From Tritrichomonas musculus (taxonomy: Eukaryota; Parabasalia; Tritrichomonadida; Tritrichomonadidae): a stretch of 64,000 nt of DNA. Positions within the stretch are counted from its first letter, which is position 1. Each line of letters starts with the position of its first letter. The DNA lies in assembly GCA_039105265.1 (NCBI GenBank), contig JAPFFF010000001.1, positions 11,222,001-11,286,000 of the forward strand. The letters are read 5' to 3'. The position numbers and the translations under genes were made by a program. Positions 19,001-28,120 of the stretch are shown here, in pieces. The notes under the pieces were generated by a model. That model did not search any database, was not told where the DNA came from, and saw only the letters and a list, made by a program, of their open reading frames with translations.

Positions 19001-19895
19001 AGTAACAAACTTCACAGACTATCATCAACCACAAAACGGAGGAGCAATCAACCTCAACAACTGTGGATTTCAATCAAACAATGTATACTTCATCAACTGC
19101 ACAACAAGAATTGGCGGTGGCGGTGCAATTTACATCAAGAATACACTTCATCTTGAGCATAATATCACTCTTGATGGCCTTCATTTTATTGACTGCAAAG
19201 CCTCTTATGGAGGAGCAGTCTACATCTACCTCGGCTCAAAGTACAACGGTGTAACATGCAGATATTGCTCGTTCATTTCCAATAAAGCATTCGGAGAAAG
19301 AGCCAAAAACGGCATGTATGGGGGCGCTGCAATGTTTCTTACATCAAATAATATCGATGTCGTTAATTGCACTTTCCATAGAAATTCTGGAAACGGCGGC
19401 TTGAAGATTTACAACGTGTACGATGACAATGACAGTCATTCAGCTTCTCAACTTGATGAAGGAAATGAAAACAAGATCGCAATTCTTAATTGTGATTTTG
19501 AAAGCGAGCCCCAATCAAAGGATGCTGTTTCATATGAAAGCGGAAAAGAAAGAATTCAGGTTGATATTGTTAATTGTGACTTCAAAGGAAAAGAAAGCGA
19601 TGTTTCACATTATATCAACGGCGTTTTAACTGACAAAAAACAACTTCGAATTAAATCATGCAATTTTGAATATGAAAATATGAATATTGGCAAAAGTTCA
19701 CATAATGATAAAGAAAATCATTTTATTAAGAGATATTATTTGAAAAGTTCTATTTGCTTGGTTTTATTTGTCGTTGCATTGATGATTGTGATATTGATAA
19801 AATCAAATAAATATCATTTTTCAAAGGAAGATAAAAATGATGCTTTGGAGTTATATGAAGAATATAATGAAGATTTTCCAAGTTCATTGATTTAA
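13074..19895 (+). CDS. Giant Pmp-like right-handed beta-helix surface protein, single-pass membrane anchor
   Basis: A 2273-residue protein. It starts with a short hydrophobic signal (MIYFLLIFFRVIPP). Residues about 30-1450 and 1925-2210 consist of degenerate strand repeats of the type I-x-N-C-x-F-x-x-N and GGAIYI/GGAI, the pattern of parallel beta-helices in chlamydial polymorphic membrane proteins and the trichomonad Pmp family. Between them is a linker of two parts: F-(T/S)-x-S repeats at about 1462-1590 (FTKSDTFSQSKEFSKS) and a Ser/Asn/Asp repeat at about 1621-1920 (SSTNNDAEVE). A transmembrane helix (ICLVLFVVALMIVILI, about 2227-2242) precedes a roughly 30-residue tail with Lys, Glu and Tyr (LYEEYNEDFPSSLI). 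In Trichomonas, related proteins are surface proteins suspected in adhesion; the role here is inferred. No introns are needed. Confidence 0.85.
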   Translation: MIYFLLIFFRVIPPQKSHVSNYLKPAGINRYEYLNNCQDNGNVGIDKKFEDYGSINKDAIIYCEKKNPFIVSNSVFSKINIYRKWGAEYNAYILWVYKTNAEIKNNNFSDCTVRPKVIYCQGDSYSLTLHNNKFNNCIHKNSGSRNEVIGSDFKKENNIQNNSVIFNDLDKSGRAFFIQCNRNTIFNGNYIKNANYNQESGGLLIKDTGSGNPLQFKHNIFVNCFGNQNDNGVALMIYDVRDDFVFENNTFQNNKNEYTITDKNVEYYKGYFMKFDCNKDYNPSSITFLNCKFSYLECDGQSGGGIGLLYRSDNNNLQFKLTFDGTTFEHLYFTHKTYGGGAICFASEVNENKRSLLTVLNCIFHNVTSKCGGGAIYYNAPQQELMIDNCTFTDTYTRNDGQFGGAIYVKLSEDPMPITITNCNFTNTYSSKGGAIYIERNENSNSPISISNCVFTRTKADADGHSIVIDKSASDQVTISNCCCYDCGTNQDSYAIVLDVSNLDFNTNKIIFSDTDQSCGCILLKKIGSHSFRGNVFQNAHIKDEKMWNSAGIHSEEKINTPSLVIEDNIFDHIPGVNQGRCIFADIQGTNTVTIRNNTIQNCPSGGILIKIIFNAQEKPLFTFDSCRFINNTIKENCYSSIGPTPHFWIQNPFEGNDMKELTLTFENCEFENNHAPDGGALFYGKNWYSSNIKLSLKNCKFDSNSASNGASAISVHTYQGIEIDNCNFTSHKSEGSSGTIVIETDFQCLDDSDGNNEWYPAPQTRNPIISITNCIIENSERTAGHEISTMNSPNAPLTVFNCKFTNCGTTGYLISTNAHNNLISNCTFGFTIETTSRGIYSTNEKIELLGNHFQNLKDTVIQLSCLQSETNQIKLIENKFVGLNNGYALYAENQLSTAPLIQRNEFEKADSNLPLFHLKLKESITSFTFDNNTFKNLNIDHDIGGFGLDLSNENEGITIELSFIDCVFIENSNKKKGGAIACDLNQNNGNILLKIQHCYFQKNNNEDKGASVYANVRNDVLISDSSFSENSGTEGGAIYIVPDINGNTQTSLISITNCHFDKNEGNKGSSIHISSGQTKTLKIESCDFNEDQGCVYIDDFPNTIDIKYNSFTNILDHSMLVIKSTTSTSTELTIERCVFDSYTGTINKCFEIVINRYQFEYNDNVIQNIVGNGCDSYLGLFDFKKHFTFELQNISFINNSCDCLYGGGTGLQLLGASQISFINCKFINNRAKQNTGTSRPTKSSDKPYYNGDGGGIQLGFSCEMNDFHLLLQECFFSNNKAHRHGGAIAIQTLRDVTISNCIFENNEANCNSENSELLYENHFDKKSEGRGGAIYINPVYSYDDDSLSCKSPSFFMSKVIIEECKFNKNNGYDGYAMYFEGDDPKANYLIQKNDFFDNYNEKNHDGDQNKIYGAVITTEILSLSREQIIKDNNFSYTILELTVPEVSYVDHYGKTATKPFSKSEEFTESNTFPTSIFTDSKTFSNSLLFTKSNKFSQSKAFTKSDTFSQSKEFSKSQTFTKSDTFSQSKEFSKSQTFTKSDTFTKSKEFSKSQTFSASNLFSKSSKFSPSSPFSNSGTFHPSNVFSPSNTLYVPTEEPLSSSVIKPEISELSSISSDNEISSSTNNDADVESSSNNDAVIESSSNNDAEVESSSTNNDAEKESSTNNDVVIDSSSTSSDAVIDSSSTSSDAVIDSSSTNNDAEVESSSTNNDAEVESSSTNNDAEKESSTNNDVVIDSSSTSSDAVIDSSSTSSDAVIDSSSTNNDAEVESSSTNNDAEVESSSTNNDAEKESSTNNDVVIDSSSTSSDAVIDSSSTNNDAEVESSSTNNDAEKESSTNNDAEVESSTNNDAEKESSTNNDVVIDSSSTSSDAVIESSTNSDAVIDSSSTSSDVVVESSANSDAENSGSSSTNKDSESSDSLPSNDELSDIIETTDADLPIKVPDCEVIENRLSHLVDKCNYSSEGGTNVLVKVVVTNFTDYHQPQNGGAINLNNCGFQSNNVYFINCTTRIGGGGAIYIKNTLHLEHNITLDGLHFIDCKASYGGAVYIYLGSKYNGVTCRYCSFISNKAFGERAKNGMYGGAAMFLTSNNIDVVNCTFHRNSGNGGLKIYNVYDDNDSHSASQLDEGNENKIAILNCDFESEPQSKDAVSYESGKERIQVDIVNCDFKGKESDVSHYINGVLTDKKQLRIKSCNFEYENMNIGKSSHNDKENHFIKRYYLKSSICLVLFVVALMIVILIKSNKYHFSKEDKNDALELYEEYNEDFPSSLI
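17935..18830. repeat. Coding minisatellite in the Pmp-like gene
   Basis: Tandem 36-42 bp units encode SSSTNNDAEVE, STNNDAEKE and SSSTSSDAVID variants. Larger blocks of about 250 bp are duplicated nearly exactly (for example 18100-18300 and 18290-18490), which shows recent expansion. Unit lengths are multiples of three, so expansions keep the frame. Because the unit lacks stops on both strands, long antisense frames (to 381 codons) appear here, but they are artefacts. Confidence 0.9.
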
Positions 19896-20104
19896 TAATT
19901 TTGATATTTATTTTATATTCAAAACATATACTTAATTATTCTATAGAGTAAAAAAAAAAATCTATAATTTCTAATATTAATATTTTTTTTTTTTATTTTT
20001 TTTCATTACAATAAAATGAAAAATTAAAATATATTTAAAAACAAAAAAACAATTCATTTAAGTGACATTTTTTATTTTAATTCAATTTTTTTTCACAAAT
20101 TCAT
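19896..20104. other. AT-rich spacer before the ankyrin gene
   Basis: 209 bp of poly-A and poly-T tracts. TCATATG at 20101 provides an initiator-like TCA immediately before the two successive ATGs of the next gene; the second ATG (20108) would leave a slightly longer leader. Confidence 0.5.
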
Positions 20105-21211
20105 ATGATGAATATTCAAGAATACTTAGATAAAATGAGAGAAATTCAAAAAAGTTTGATTCAGTGCATCGATGACAACGACACTAATGAAGAAAGTTTT
20201 TTAAATCTCAAGAAATTAATTATTGATCAAAAGATAAATGATGAAAAATATGATCTCAAAACATTTCTTAATTTGTTCCTTAGAATCTCAAACAATCATC
20301 ATTGTTCAAAATATTCTTTAAACAATATAATAGAAATCTTGCAATTGTTAAAAAATGATATCATCAAATATTTTTCCAATGATGAAATATTCAATATTTT
20401 CAAAGATAACAAAAGAATTCTTCTTTACTTGATTGAAGAAAAAATCCTAATCATCAATAAAACCATTGCTTCCAAATTAATGAAAGAAAAATATGAAATG
20501 GCCAAATATCCTCAGTATTTTTTCAATGAAATCAAATCATTTATTGATGAACCAAAAATTGACAAAATTTCAAATGAAATACCAGAAGATTTTGAAGAAA
20601 AAAGGAAAATCGGAGAAAATGACAATTTTATTTGTGAATTCATTCGAAATGACTTAATTAATGATTTCATTTCATATGTCAGTAAATCAAAAATCAATTT
20701 AAAAAGAGCCACAATTGAACAGTCAATTTTTGAAACAAATCAATTTTTATTAAAGAAAAAACAACAAATCACTTTGATTGAATATGCATCTTTCTTTGGA
20801 TCAATTCAAATTTTCAAATATTTGATTAATCAAAAAGTTGATTTACGACCATCTGTATGGCTTTTTGCAATTCATGGTTCAAATTCTGAAATCATTCATT
20901 TTCTTGAAGAAAAACATATTGAACCAGACGATAGGTCATTCAAAAAGTGCATCAAAGAATCTATAAAATGCCATCATAATGACCTGGCAAATTATTTCAT
21001 TAACAATTTGGATCAAAGTGAAAATGAAATCTTAAAGAATTTTTCATCTAAATACGTTAAATATTATAATTTTGAATTTTTTCAAGAAAAAATGATTGAT
21101 TCTTTGCCTTTTTATAATTTTTGCAAATGGGATTATGCAAATTTGGTTAAAATTCTTCTTTTGAAAGAAAATATTGATGTAAATAAGTATATAATTTTCA
21201 TTTTAATATAG
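20105..21211 (+). CDS. DUF3447/ankyrin protein, N-terminal part
   Basis: The 368-codon frame has the standard layout of the large trichomonad DUF3447-ankyrin family. A helical N-terminal region (about 1-200) contains LLYLIEEKILIINKTIA. Atypical repeats follow: ITLIEYASFFGSIQIFKYLI, then SVWLFAIHGSNSEIIHFLEE, then CIKESIKCHHNDLANYFINN. It ends within a repeat, DYANLVKILLLKENIDVNKY, followed by an AT-rich stop-terminated tail (IIFILI). In complete family members more KTALHLA-type repeats follow. Here those repeats are present downstream but separated (next entry). So this frame is either the first exon or first surviving segment of a longer gene, or a shortened product. These proteins are scaffolds of unknown partners. 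Start: two adjacent ATGs after TCAT. Confidence 0.7.
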   Translation: MMNIQEYLDKMREIQKSLIQCIDDNDTNEESFLNLKKLIIDQKINDEKYDLKTFLNLFLRISNNHHCSKYSLNNIIEILQLLKNDIIKYFSNDEIFNIFKDNKRILLYLIEEKILIINKTIASKLMKEKYEMAKYPQYFFNEIKSFIDEPKIDKISNEIPEDFEEKRKIGENDNFICEFIRNDLINDFISYVSKSKINLKRATIEQSIFETNQFLLKKKQQITLIEYASFFGSIQIFKYLINQKVDLRPSVWLFAIHGSNSEIIHFLEEKHIEPDDRSFKKCIKESIKCHHNDLANYFINNLDQSENEILKNFSSKYVKYYNFEFFQEKMIDSLPFYNFCKWDYANLVKILLLKENIDVNKYIIFILI

Positions 21212-21835
21212 ATTTTTATTTCATAAAATTTCACATAATTTGTTTCAATAAGATTTCCCATTCAAAGAATTCAATAATATTTTTATTTGATGTTTTAATG
21301 AAATTTTTAAATTGATATTTGAATGGAATACAAAATTATTTTTTTTATTCAATTTTAAATCTATTCTATTCATGATGTTTGCACTTATATAATTTTATTT
21401 GATTTGAATTCACCATTTTCAATATAATTTTTTTCAATTATTTAGAAATGGTTTAAATCATGAAATTCAAATGAAATTACAAATTTCACCATTAAATGAA
21501 ATTCTATAAAACATTAATGATATTTTTAACTCTTTTTTAAATGAAATTGCGATTATAATTTGAATGAAATTTTGGTTGGAATATTTTAACGACATTAAAA
21601 AAAATTTTTTATGACATTTGAAATAAAATATTCAATAGCATTATAATGCTAAATTTTGAATGACATTGAATATGATTTATTTTAATTTTATTGAAATTGA
21701 TTTTTGTAATAAAATTTAAAAGAAATCCTTTTAATGAAATGGACAAATTATATATTTTAAATATCATTTTATTGCATTAATTATAATGAAGTTTTGATAA
21801 GTAATTTTGTATAAAATTTTAAATTATTATTTGAT

Positions 21836-24800
21836 AAAACTGCATTAACTATTGCAATTGAAAAAGAAAATATCGACATTGTTGAAATATTATTATCATA
21901 TGATAAAATTGATGTTAATCATCCTTATGTTTTAATTAATTCTTTTTATATAGTTAAAAATGCACTATTATTTATTACATTCAACAATTTGTAATTTTAA
22001 TTCAATTCCAAAATGATTGTTTTTTAATTACATTTCAACAATAAATTGATTATTTTTGAAATTAATTATTATTTTCTTATAGAATCTAAAAATATTAATT
22101 TTAAATTATGTTGCAATGACAATTTTTTTTAATTATATTTCAATGCAAACAATATTTAATGAAATCACAAATATTAGTTTTTATTAATGAAATTAAATAA
22201 AAAATGATATCAATGAAATTTCTAAAAATTGAATATTTAATGATATATTAAATATGGATTTTATGACGATATTCATCCACAAACATTTTTATTACATTTT
22301 AAAATAAATTTATGAATGATATTTAATTTTACATTTTAATACAATTTATATAATAAATTATAATGTAATTTCATTAAAATAATTTGATTTCATTCTTAAT
22401 AAAATATTATAATTTCATTTGGTACAAAAATTTTAACAAGATTTTCAATGATAAATTTGAATGAAGTCAAATTATTTATTTTTAATAAAATTATATTTAA
22501 AATGTTTTATTACATTAAAAATCAATATTTTAAATGAAATTTGGAATGTAATATTTAACAGCGTTTGCTTTTAATAATTTATAAAACACCATTACATTTG
22601 GCAATTGAGAATGAAAATGTTGAAATCGTTAAACTTTTATTTCAAAATCCTAATGTTGATGTAAATGATTATGCTATTCTTTTAATGAGTTTTAATTCAA
22701 TTCAAATTCATAAATATTTATAACATTCATTACAAAAAATTAATGTAATTTTTGAATTAATTTTTTTTTTAATTTTGTTTATATAAATATTTTTTTTTTT
22801 GGAATTTCAAAAATTAATTTTTTTAATATAATTACAAAACAATAATATTTTTAATCGGATTAGAAATAAGTTTTTAAATAACATTATAAATTATTAAAAT
22901 TTATGAAATTAATCAAATTTTTTTAATTCAATTTCATATCATTTTTTTGAATGGAATTTAAAATGAATTCAATCAATGGAGTTAAAAATAAAAACAATTT
23001 ACGATATTATATAATGATCAATTTTTGTAGTGTTATACATCAATATTTTAAATGGAATTTCAAATTAATCATTTTTATGGAATTTGTGAATAAAAATATT
23101 TTAATAAAGTTTAAAATCATAATTATTTTTAGTGTATCAAAATCATATATTTAAATTAAATAACAAAAAGATATTTTAATGTAGTTCTATTAAAAATAAT
23201 TTCATGAAATTCCAAAATGTTTTTTAGGGGAGCAGTCTCATTTTGAATTTTTATAACTTTTTCACAATTTATGAATAGGAAATAAACTGAATTTTTTTCA
23301 ATCAATAAAATAGATATATACACATTTTATATATTATTAGTTTTCATAAACATCGGAGAACATATATATAAAGGCAAATCATAGAATTCATTAGACATGA
23401 TGAATATTCTCTTAATTTTTTGACACCAGTAATTTTGAATAATTTTATTTTAAAAGCATCTCAATGAAAAATCATTAATTTACATAAATGCTTTCTCAAC
23501 TTTTTTTAATTATATTTATATTATATATAAATCTAATATAAAAATATAAAAACCTATCATGCATTTAAGGTAAATCGAACGAATTACATCGTAATTTTGC
23601 GTTTTTATGGTATGGTTTTTGTGATTTATGCAAATTACATCATAGAGATAACTAAAAGTAATACAGTTTAAATACCTCAGTAGATGAACATTTTATAAGT
23701 TGAGAAAATGTTTACTCATTTTATTGTTTATTTAAAAAGATATGTCTAAAATAATAATCATCAAAATTATTGATACCAAAAAATTAAAGGAATATTCATC
23801 ATGTCTAATGAATTCTATGATTTGCCTTTATATATATGTTCTCCGATGTTTATGAAAACTAATAATATATAAAATGTGTATATATCTATTTTATTGATTG
23901 AAAAAAATTCAATTTATTTCCTATTCATAAATTGTGAAAAAGTTATAAAAATACAAAATGAGACTGCTCCCTTAATGAAATTTTTAGTAATTTAAAAAAG
24001 ACAGCACTATATATGGCGATTGAAATTAATAACGATGAAATAGTAAAATTATTATTGCAAAATTCAAGCATTGATTCAAATAGAAATTCAATTCAAAACA
24101 TTTTTTGTTAATCACATTTAAACTAATTTATATTAATTTCATTTTATCAAAAACTAATTAATGAAATTAATAGAGACTAAGGAAAAAGTCTTAGCTTTTT
24201 TAAAATTCCATGATTTATATATTAAAAACAATTTAATTTTAAAAAATCCTGAAAAAACGCAAAAGAAATCTCTATTTAAAAAAATATTTGTTTTTTAAAA
24301 TAACAATTTTTTACGATTATTTTGAAGTGAAAACAAAAAATCGATAAAATTTTGAATAAATTGATTTATTTCAAAAATAAATATAATTTTGAAAAAACTT
24401 GTTGTTGCATATTTGCAATGGTTTTTGTTATAAAAAAAATAATTTTAAAACAAATTTTTTTTGCGTAAATTACAATATACTATTTACAAAAACCAATAAT
24501 AAAAATATTCAAGGTTATCAATATTTTAATAAATTGAGAAGAATGAAAATTATCTCTAAAACTTTGGAAATAAAAAAGAACAACTTCTTTGTTTCTAAGA
24601 AAGTACAATAATATGTGAGCACGACAACCAATCATAGCAATCTTTTAAGAACAATAATTTTTTTCTTTTGAAATATTTTATTTCTATTTTACATTTTTGT
24701 AGAGCACATATCCTGCAAACCTCACAGCAACAATAAAGTTATATCAATTTTTACTCATAATTACATCTAATTTATGAATAAAAGCATTTATAAATAATTG

Positions 24801-27140
24801 CAAATAATTTGTAATCATAATATGAGCAATTTCTTTAATTTTATAAAGTTATATTTGCACAAAAAAAAATTATTTTAAAAAAGATATTTAAATGGCAAAT
24901 ACTTTTTGTAATCAATAAAAAAAGTTATTTCAAAAAAATTGCAAATTGAAACAAAATAATTTTTTTTGTGAAAAAATTAGTTTTTTCAAAAGATGACAAC
25001 TTTTTTGCAAATGTAATTCTTTTTGGCCAAAAAGTTATTATCTGAAAAAACTCAATTTAATTGAATTACTAGTATTTTTTCTAATAAATGCATTTAATGC
25101 AAAATATCGTTGGAATTTTAAAATTAAAAATAATTTTGATAAGTCTCTAATATAAAATTTTTTATTCATGAAATTTATTTCATTATTTTTATCACATTTT
25201 CAAATAAATAAATTTATGATATTAAATACATATCATTTGATAACATTCATAATTATTTATTTTAATGGAATTATGACAAACATTTGAATTATATTTGACA
25301 ATAAATTAATAAAATCAACTATGATTTTTTTTATGAAATTAAAGTAATTTTTTTTTTATTCAATTCCAATACAAACATTTACTTCGTTTTATCATCAATT
25401 CAAAAAGCACCATTATATTATGCTGTTGAACAAAATATTATTGAAATTGTTAAGCTTTTAATTTCATTCACAAATATAAATATCAATGAATTTTCAATTC
25501 AATTATTCTTTATTAATTCAATTTAAAGAATTATATTTATAGTATTTCTATTTTTAATTTTAATAAAATTTCTTTTTAAAAAATTGATGTAATTATAATT
25601 AAAATTTATTTCATAAAATTTTTAAAAAATATGTTGATTACGTTTCAATAAAATTCATTTTGAATTGGATTTGAAATTTCTTTTTCACTCAATTTCAATG
25701 TCAAAATTTATTCAATTTTAAAATAAAAATATTTTAATCATGTTCAAATTAAAAAATTAAATAAAATTGATTAAATCTTTTTAATGAAATTCATAAACAA
25801 AATATTGTATTGGATTTTCAATATCATTGTTTTTACAAAACTGCATTGCATCTTGCTGTTGAAAAAGAAAATGACCAAATTGTTAAATTACTGTTGAGCA
25901 ATCCTGACTTAGATATTAATATCAAGTCTGTTTTAATAAATAATTTTATGTAATTTTCAAAAAATCAATATTTAAATTCCATTTCTCAAAATGATTATTT
26001 AAATAAAATTTGAAAATATTTATTAAATTACATTTCTTTAGAATTTATTTTTATGGCATTTTTAAATAAATAATTTTATAGCATCTCCAATTTTACATTT
26101 TTCATAGAATTTAACTAATTTATTTTTCAAATACAGTTTTAACAATAATATATTGATGAGATATTTTTTAATTTTCATCAAACTGCATTATTTATGGCCG
26201 TTGAGAAAAACAATTTAAAAATAGTCCAACTTTTATTAAGTAATCCAAAAAATGATATAAATATGAGATCAATTGTCAAATAAAACAAAGAAATAAAATA
26301 TTTATTTAAAAATATTTTAATAAAATTATTCAATATATTTGTCTGATGAAATTTCTTCAAAAACATTAATAGCATTTGAAAAAAGTTGATTTCATCAAAT
26401 TCTATTTTTATAGTTTAAATGAAATTTCTTATCAATTTCTTCTAATAAAATATTGAATTTTTTTTTTTTAATAGCATTTCAATTTTAGATTTAAATAAAA
26501 TATCAAATCATTTGTTTAATCAAATTTATTTCTTGTTTTATTCATACAGTTAAATAATATTTATTAAAATAAAATATCAATTACTTCTTTAAAATATTAT
26601 TTTAAGAAAAATTATTTTTTGAATATCATTTCACAATTTGATATTTAAATGGAATTTAAGTTTTTGATTTTATGAAACAGCTTTACATGTGGCAATAGAA
26701 AACAAAAATATTGAAATTGTAAAAATATTGCTTGAAAATCCCAAAATTGATGTAAATATTAAAACTATTTAATAATTTTCTTTTTTAATATGATTCCAAA
26801 TGGAATGTATTCAATGGATAAAATTATAAATAAAAAAATATTTTAATCAAATTGAAATTTCAAACAAAACATTTAAATGACATTAATACGTATTTTAACC
26901 GCACTCCTTTGCATATTGCTATTGATAATAAAAGTTCTGAAATTGTAAAGCTTTTACTGCAAAATAAGGAAATAAATATTAATGAAAAGAATAAAGTTCA
27001 ATTAATTTTTGAATGACATTTTGATTTAACGCTGATGGTTTTTTTATATCAATTCATGAAAAACGGCAATAGATTTAGCAAACAATCATTATGATCTGAA
27101 TGAAATAAATTCAATAATTAATAAATATATTCATAAGTAA
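21836..27140 (+). pseudogene. Nine dispersed in-frame ankyrin units continuing the gene
   Basis: Nine separate open segments each begin at the same point of the ankyrin consensus, (K/Q/E/R)-T-A/P-L-x-x-A, and end after D-V/I-N: 21836-21994, 22583-22723, 23998-24111, 25404-25526, 25837-25953, 26179-26283, 26674-26772, 26900-27016 and 27060-27140. Examples are KTPLHLAIENENVEIVKLLF and ETALHVAIENKNIEIVKILL. The last (KTAIDLANNHYDLNEINSII) looks like the natural C-terminal repeat and stop. Every unit's conserved core is free of stops and frameshifts. Between them lie AT-rich spacers of about 43 to 1290 bp full of aatgaaatt motifs. No consistent GT...AG or trichomonad-type splice signals were found at the borders. 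It is therefore either an intron-rich gene with unusual splicing or a decaying/expanded array. The pseudogene label is provisional. Confidence 0.6.
23227..23972. mobile_element. 746-bp MITE with about 220-bp inverted repeats
   Basis: Ends read ggggagcagtctcattttg on the left and the reverse complement of agggagcagtctcattttg on the right. The arms match for more than 200 bp with only a handful of differences, so insertion is fairly recent. It is flanked by TA on each side (23225-23226, 23973-23974), or by TTA if one extra terminal G is counted as flank; the first suits Tc1/mariner, the second PIF/Harbinger-Tourist. No transposase is inside. Removing it restores the sequence tttttaatgaaattttt, typical of the spacer it entered between ankyrin units three and four. 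Confidence 0.85.
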
Positions 27141-28120
27141 AATAATCTCAATTCAATATATTTTTTTGGTTTAATTAGTGCTTTTTTTATGTGTTTGTGT
27201 GTGTGTGTGAAATTAAACTTGATCATTGAAATGAAATGTAGGAATTAGATAAATATTTTAAATACATTTCCTCAGAAAAAAATGATTAATTTGATCTTAA
27301 AAAAGCAAAATCATGATATCATGTCAAATTAATGTTTTTTGTCACTTTTTTAATAATAATAAATAATTAACATTACATATTTATTCTATATATGCTCAAC
27401 TACATATATTTATATCAAATTACTGTTAGTAGCTTTTATTTCTTCCCATGAAATTATTTGATATTTATTAAAAAGGCTTATTAACAGTAACAAATGAAAT
27501 TATTTGAAATTCTGTTTGATACAATAGAAAAAAACTTTGACTTTTGAAATTTATTAAAAAGGCCTGTTAACCGCTTAATTTGAACAATTTTCATTGAATA
27601 ATATTTTTGAAAACTATTTGTTAAGTGGCCAGAAACAAATAAAAATTTAATAAACTTGAATTTCTATTTCATGAATTTATATTTCTAGCCAAATAATTCA
27701 TCAAAAATAAGATTTTATAAATTGTGTTTTTTTGATGAGAATAATTATGCTATCTATTAAATTACTTGTTGGTCATATAACTTTTCGACAATTAATCTTT
27801 CAAATAATAGAATTTTAATGATTGATAAGTAAAGTAAAAAAAGTGTAATAAAATTAAAATTCAAAAGTCAAAGTTTTTTTCCATTGAATCAAACAGAATT
27901 AATCCACTTTTTCACGATAGAAATTTTTCATAAAAAAATCAGCCATTTTTCATTCTTTAAAAAAAAATAAGATTTAATACCAAATAATTTGTTTCTTGAA
28001 TTAAATTCAAAGACAATTTCATATATGCTAATTCAGAATGCTTGAATTTTGAAAAAGAATTTTCAATGGTTTATTTTTTCCAAAAGTATTACAGACCATT
28101 TATAAAATTTATTATTTCAT
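27141..28120. other. Gap after the ankyrin gene, containing a foldback repeat
   Basis: 980 bp without a gene. A short GT run (tgtgtttgtgtgtgtgtgtg) lies near 27190-27210. Two direct copies of a roughly 27-bp sequence (gatatttattaaaaaggctt and gaaatttattaaaaaggcct) lie near 27460 and 27547. The region 27509-27899 is a separate inverted repeat. TCATATG at 28117 directly precedes the next start codon. Confidence 0.6.
27509..27899. mobile_element. Putative 391-bp foldback/MITE
   Basis: The left arm attctgtttgatacaatag with the following actttgacttttga is mirrored on the right by tcaaaagtcaaagt and attgaatcaaacagaat. Arms are about 45-50 bp with a few mismatches. No clear target duplication was found, so it may be an old MITE or a simple inverted repeat. 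Confidence 0.5.

Noticed and set aside
22951-24611. Frames at 22951-23154 and 24399-24611
   Set aside because: Lys/Asn/Ile/Phe-rich products typical of AT-rich noise. They do not carry ankyrin signatures and lie in the spacers.
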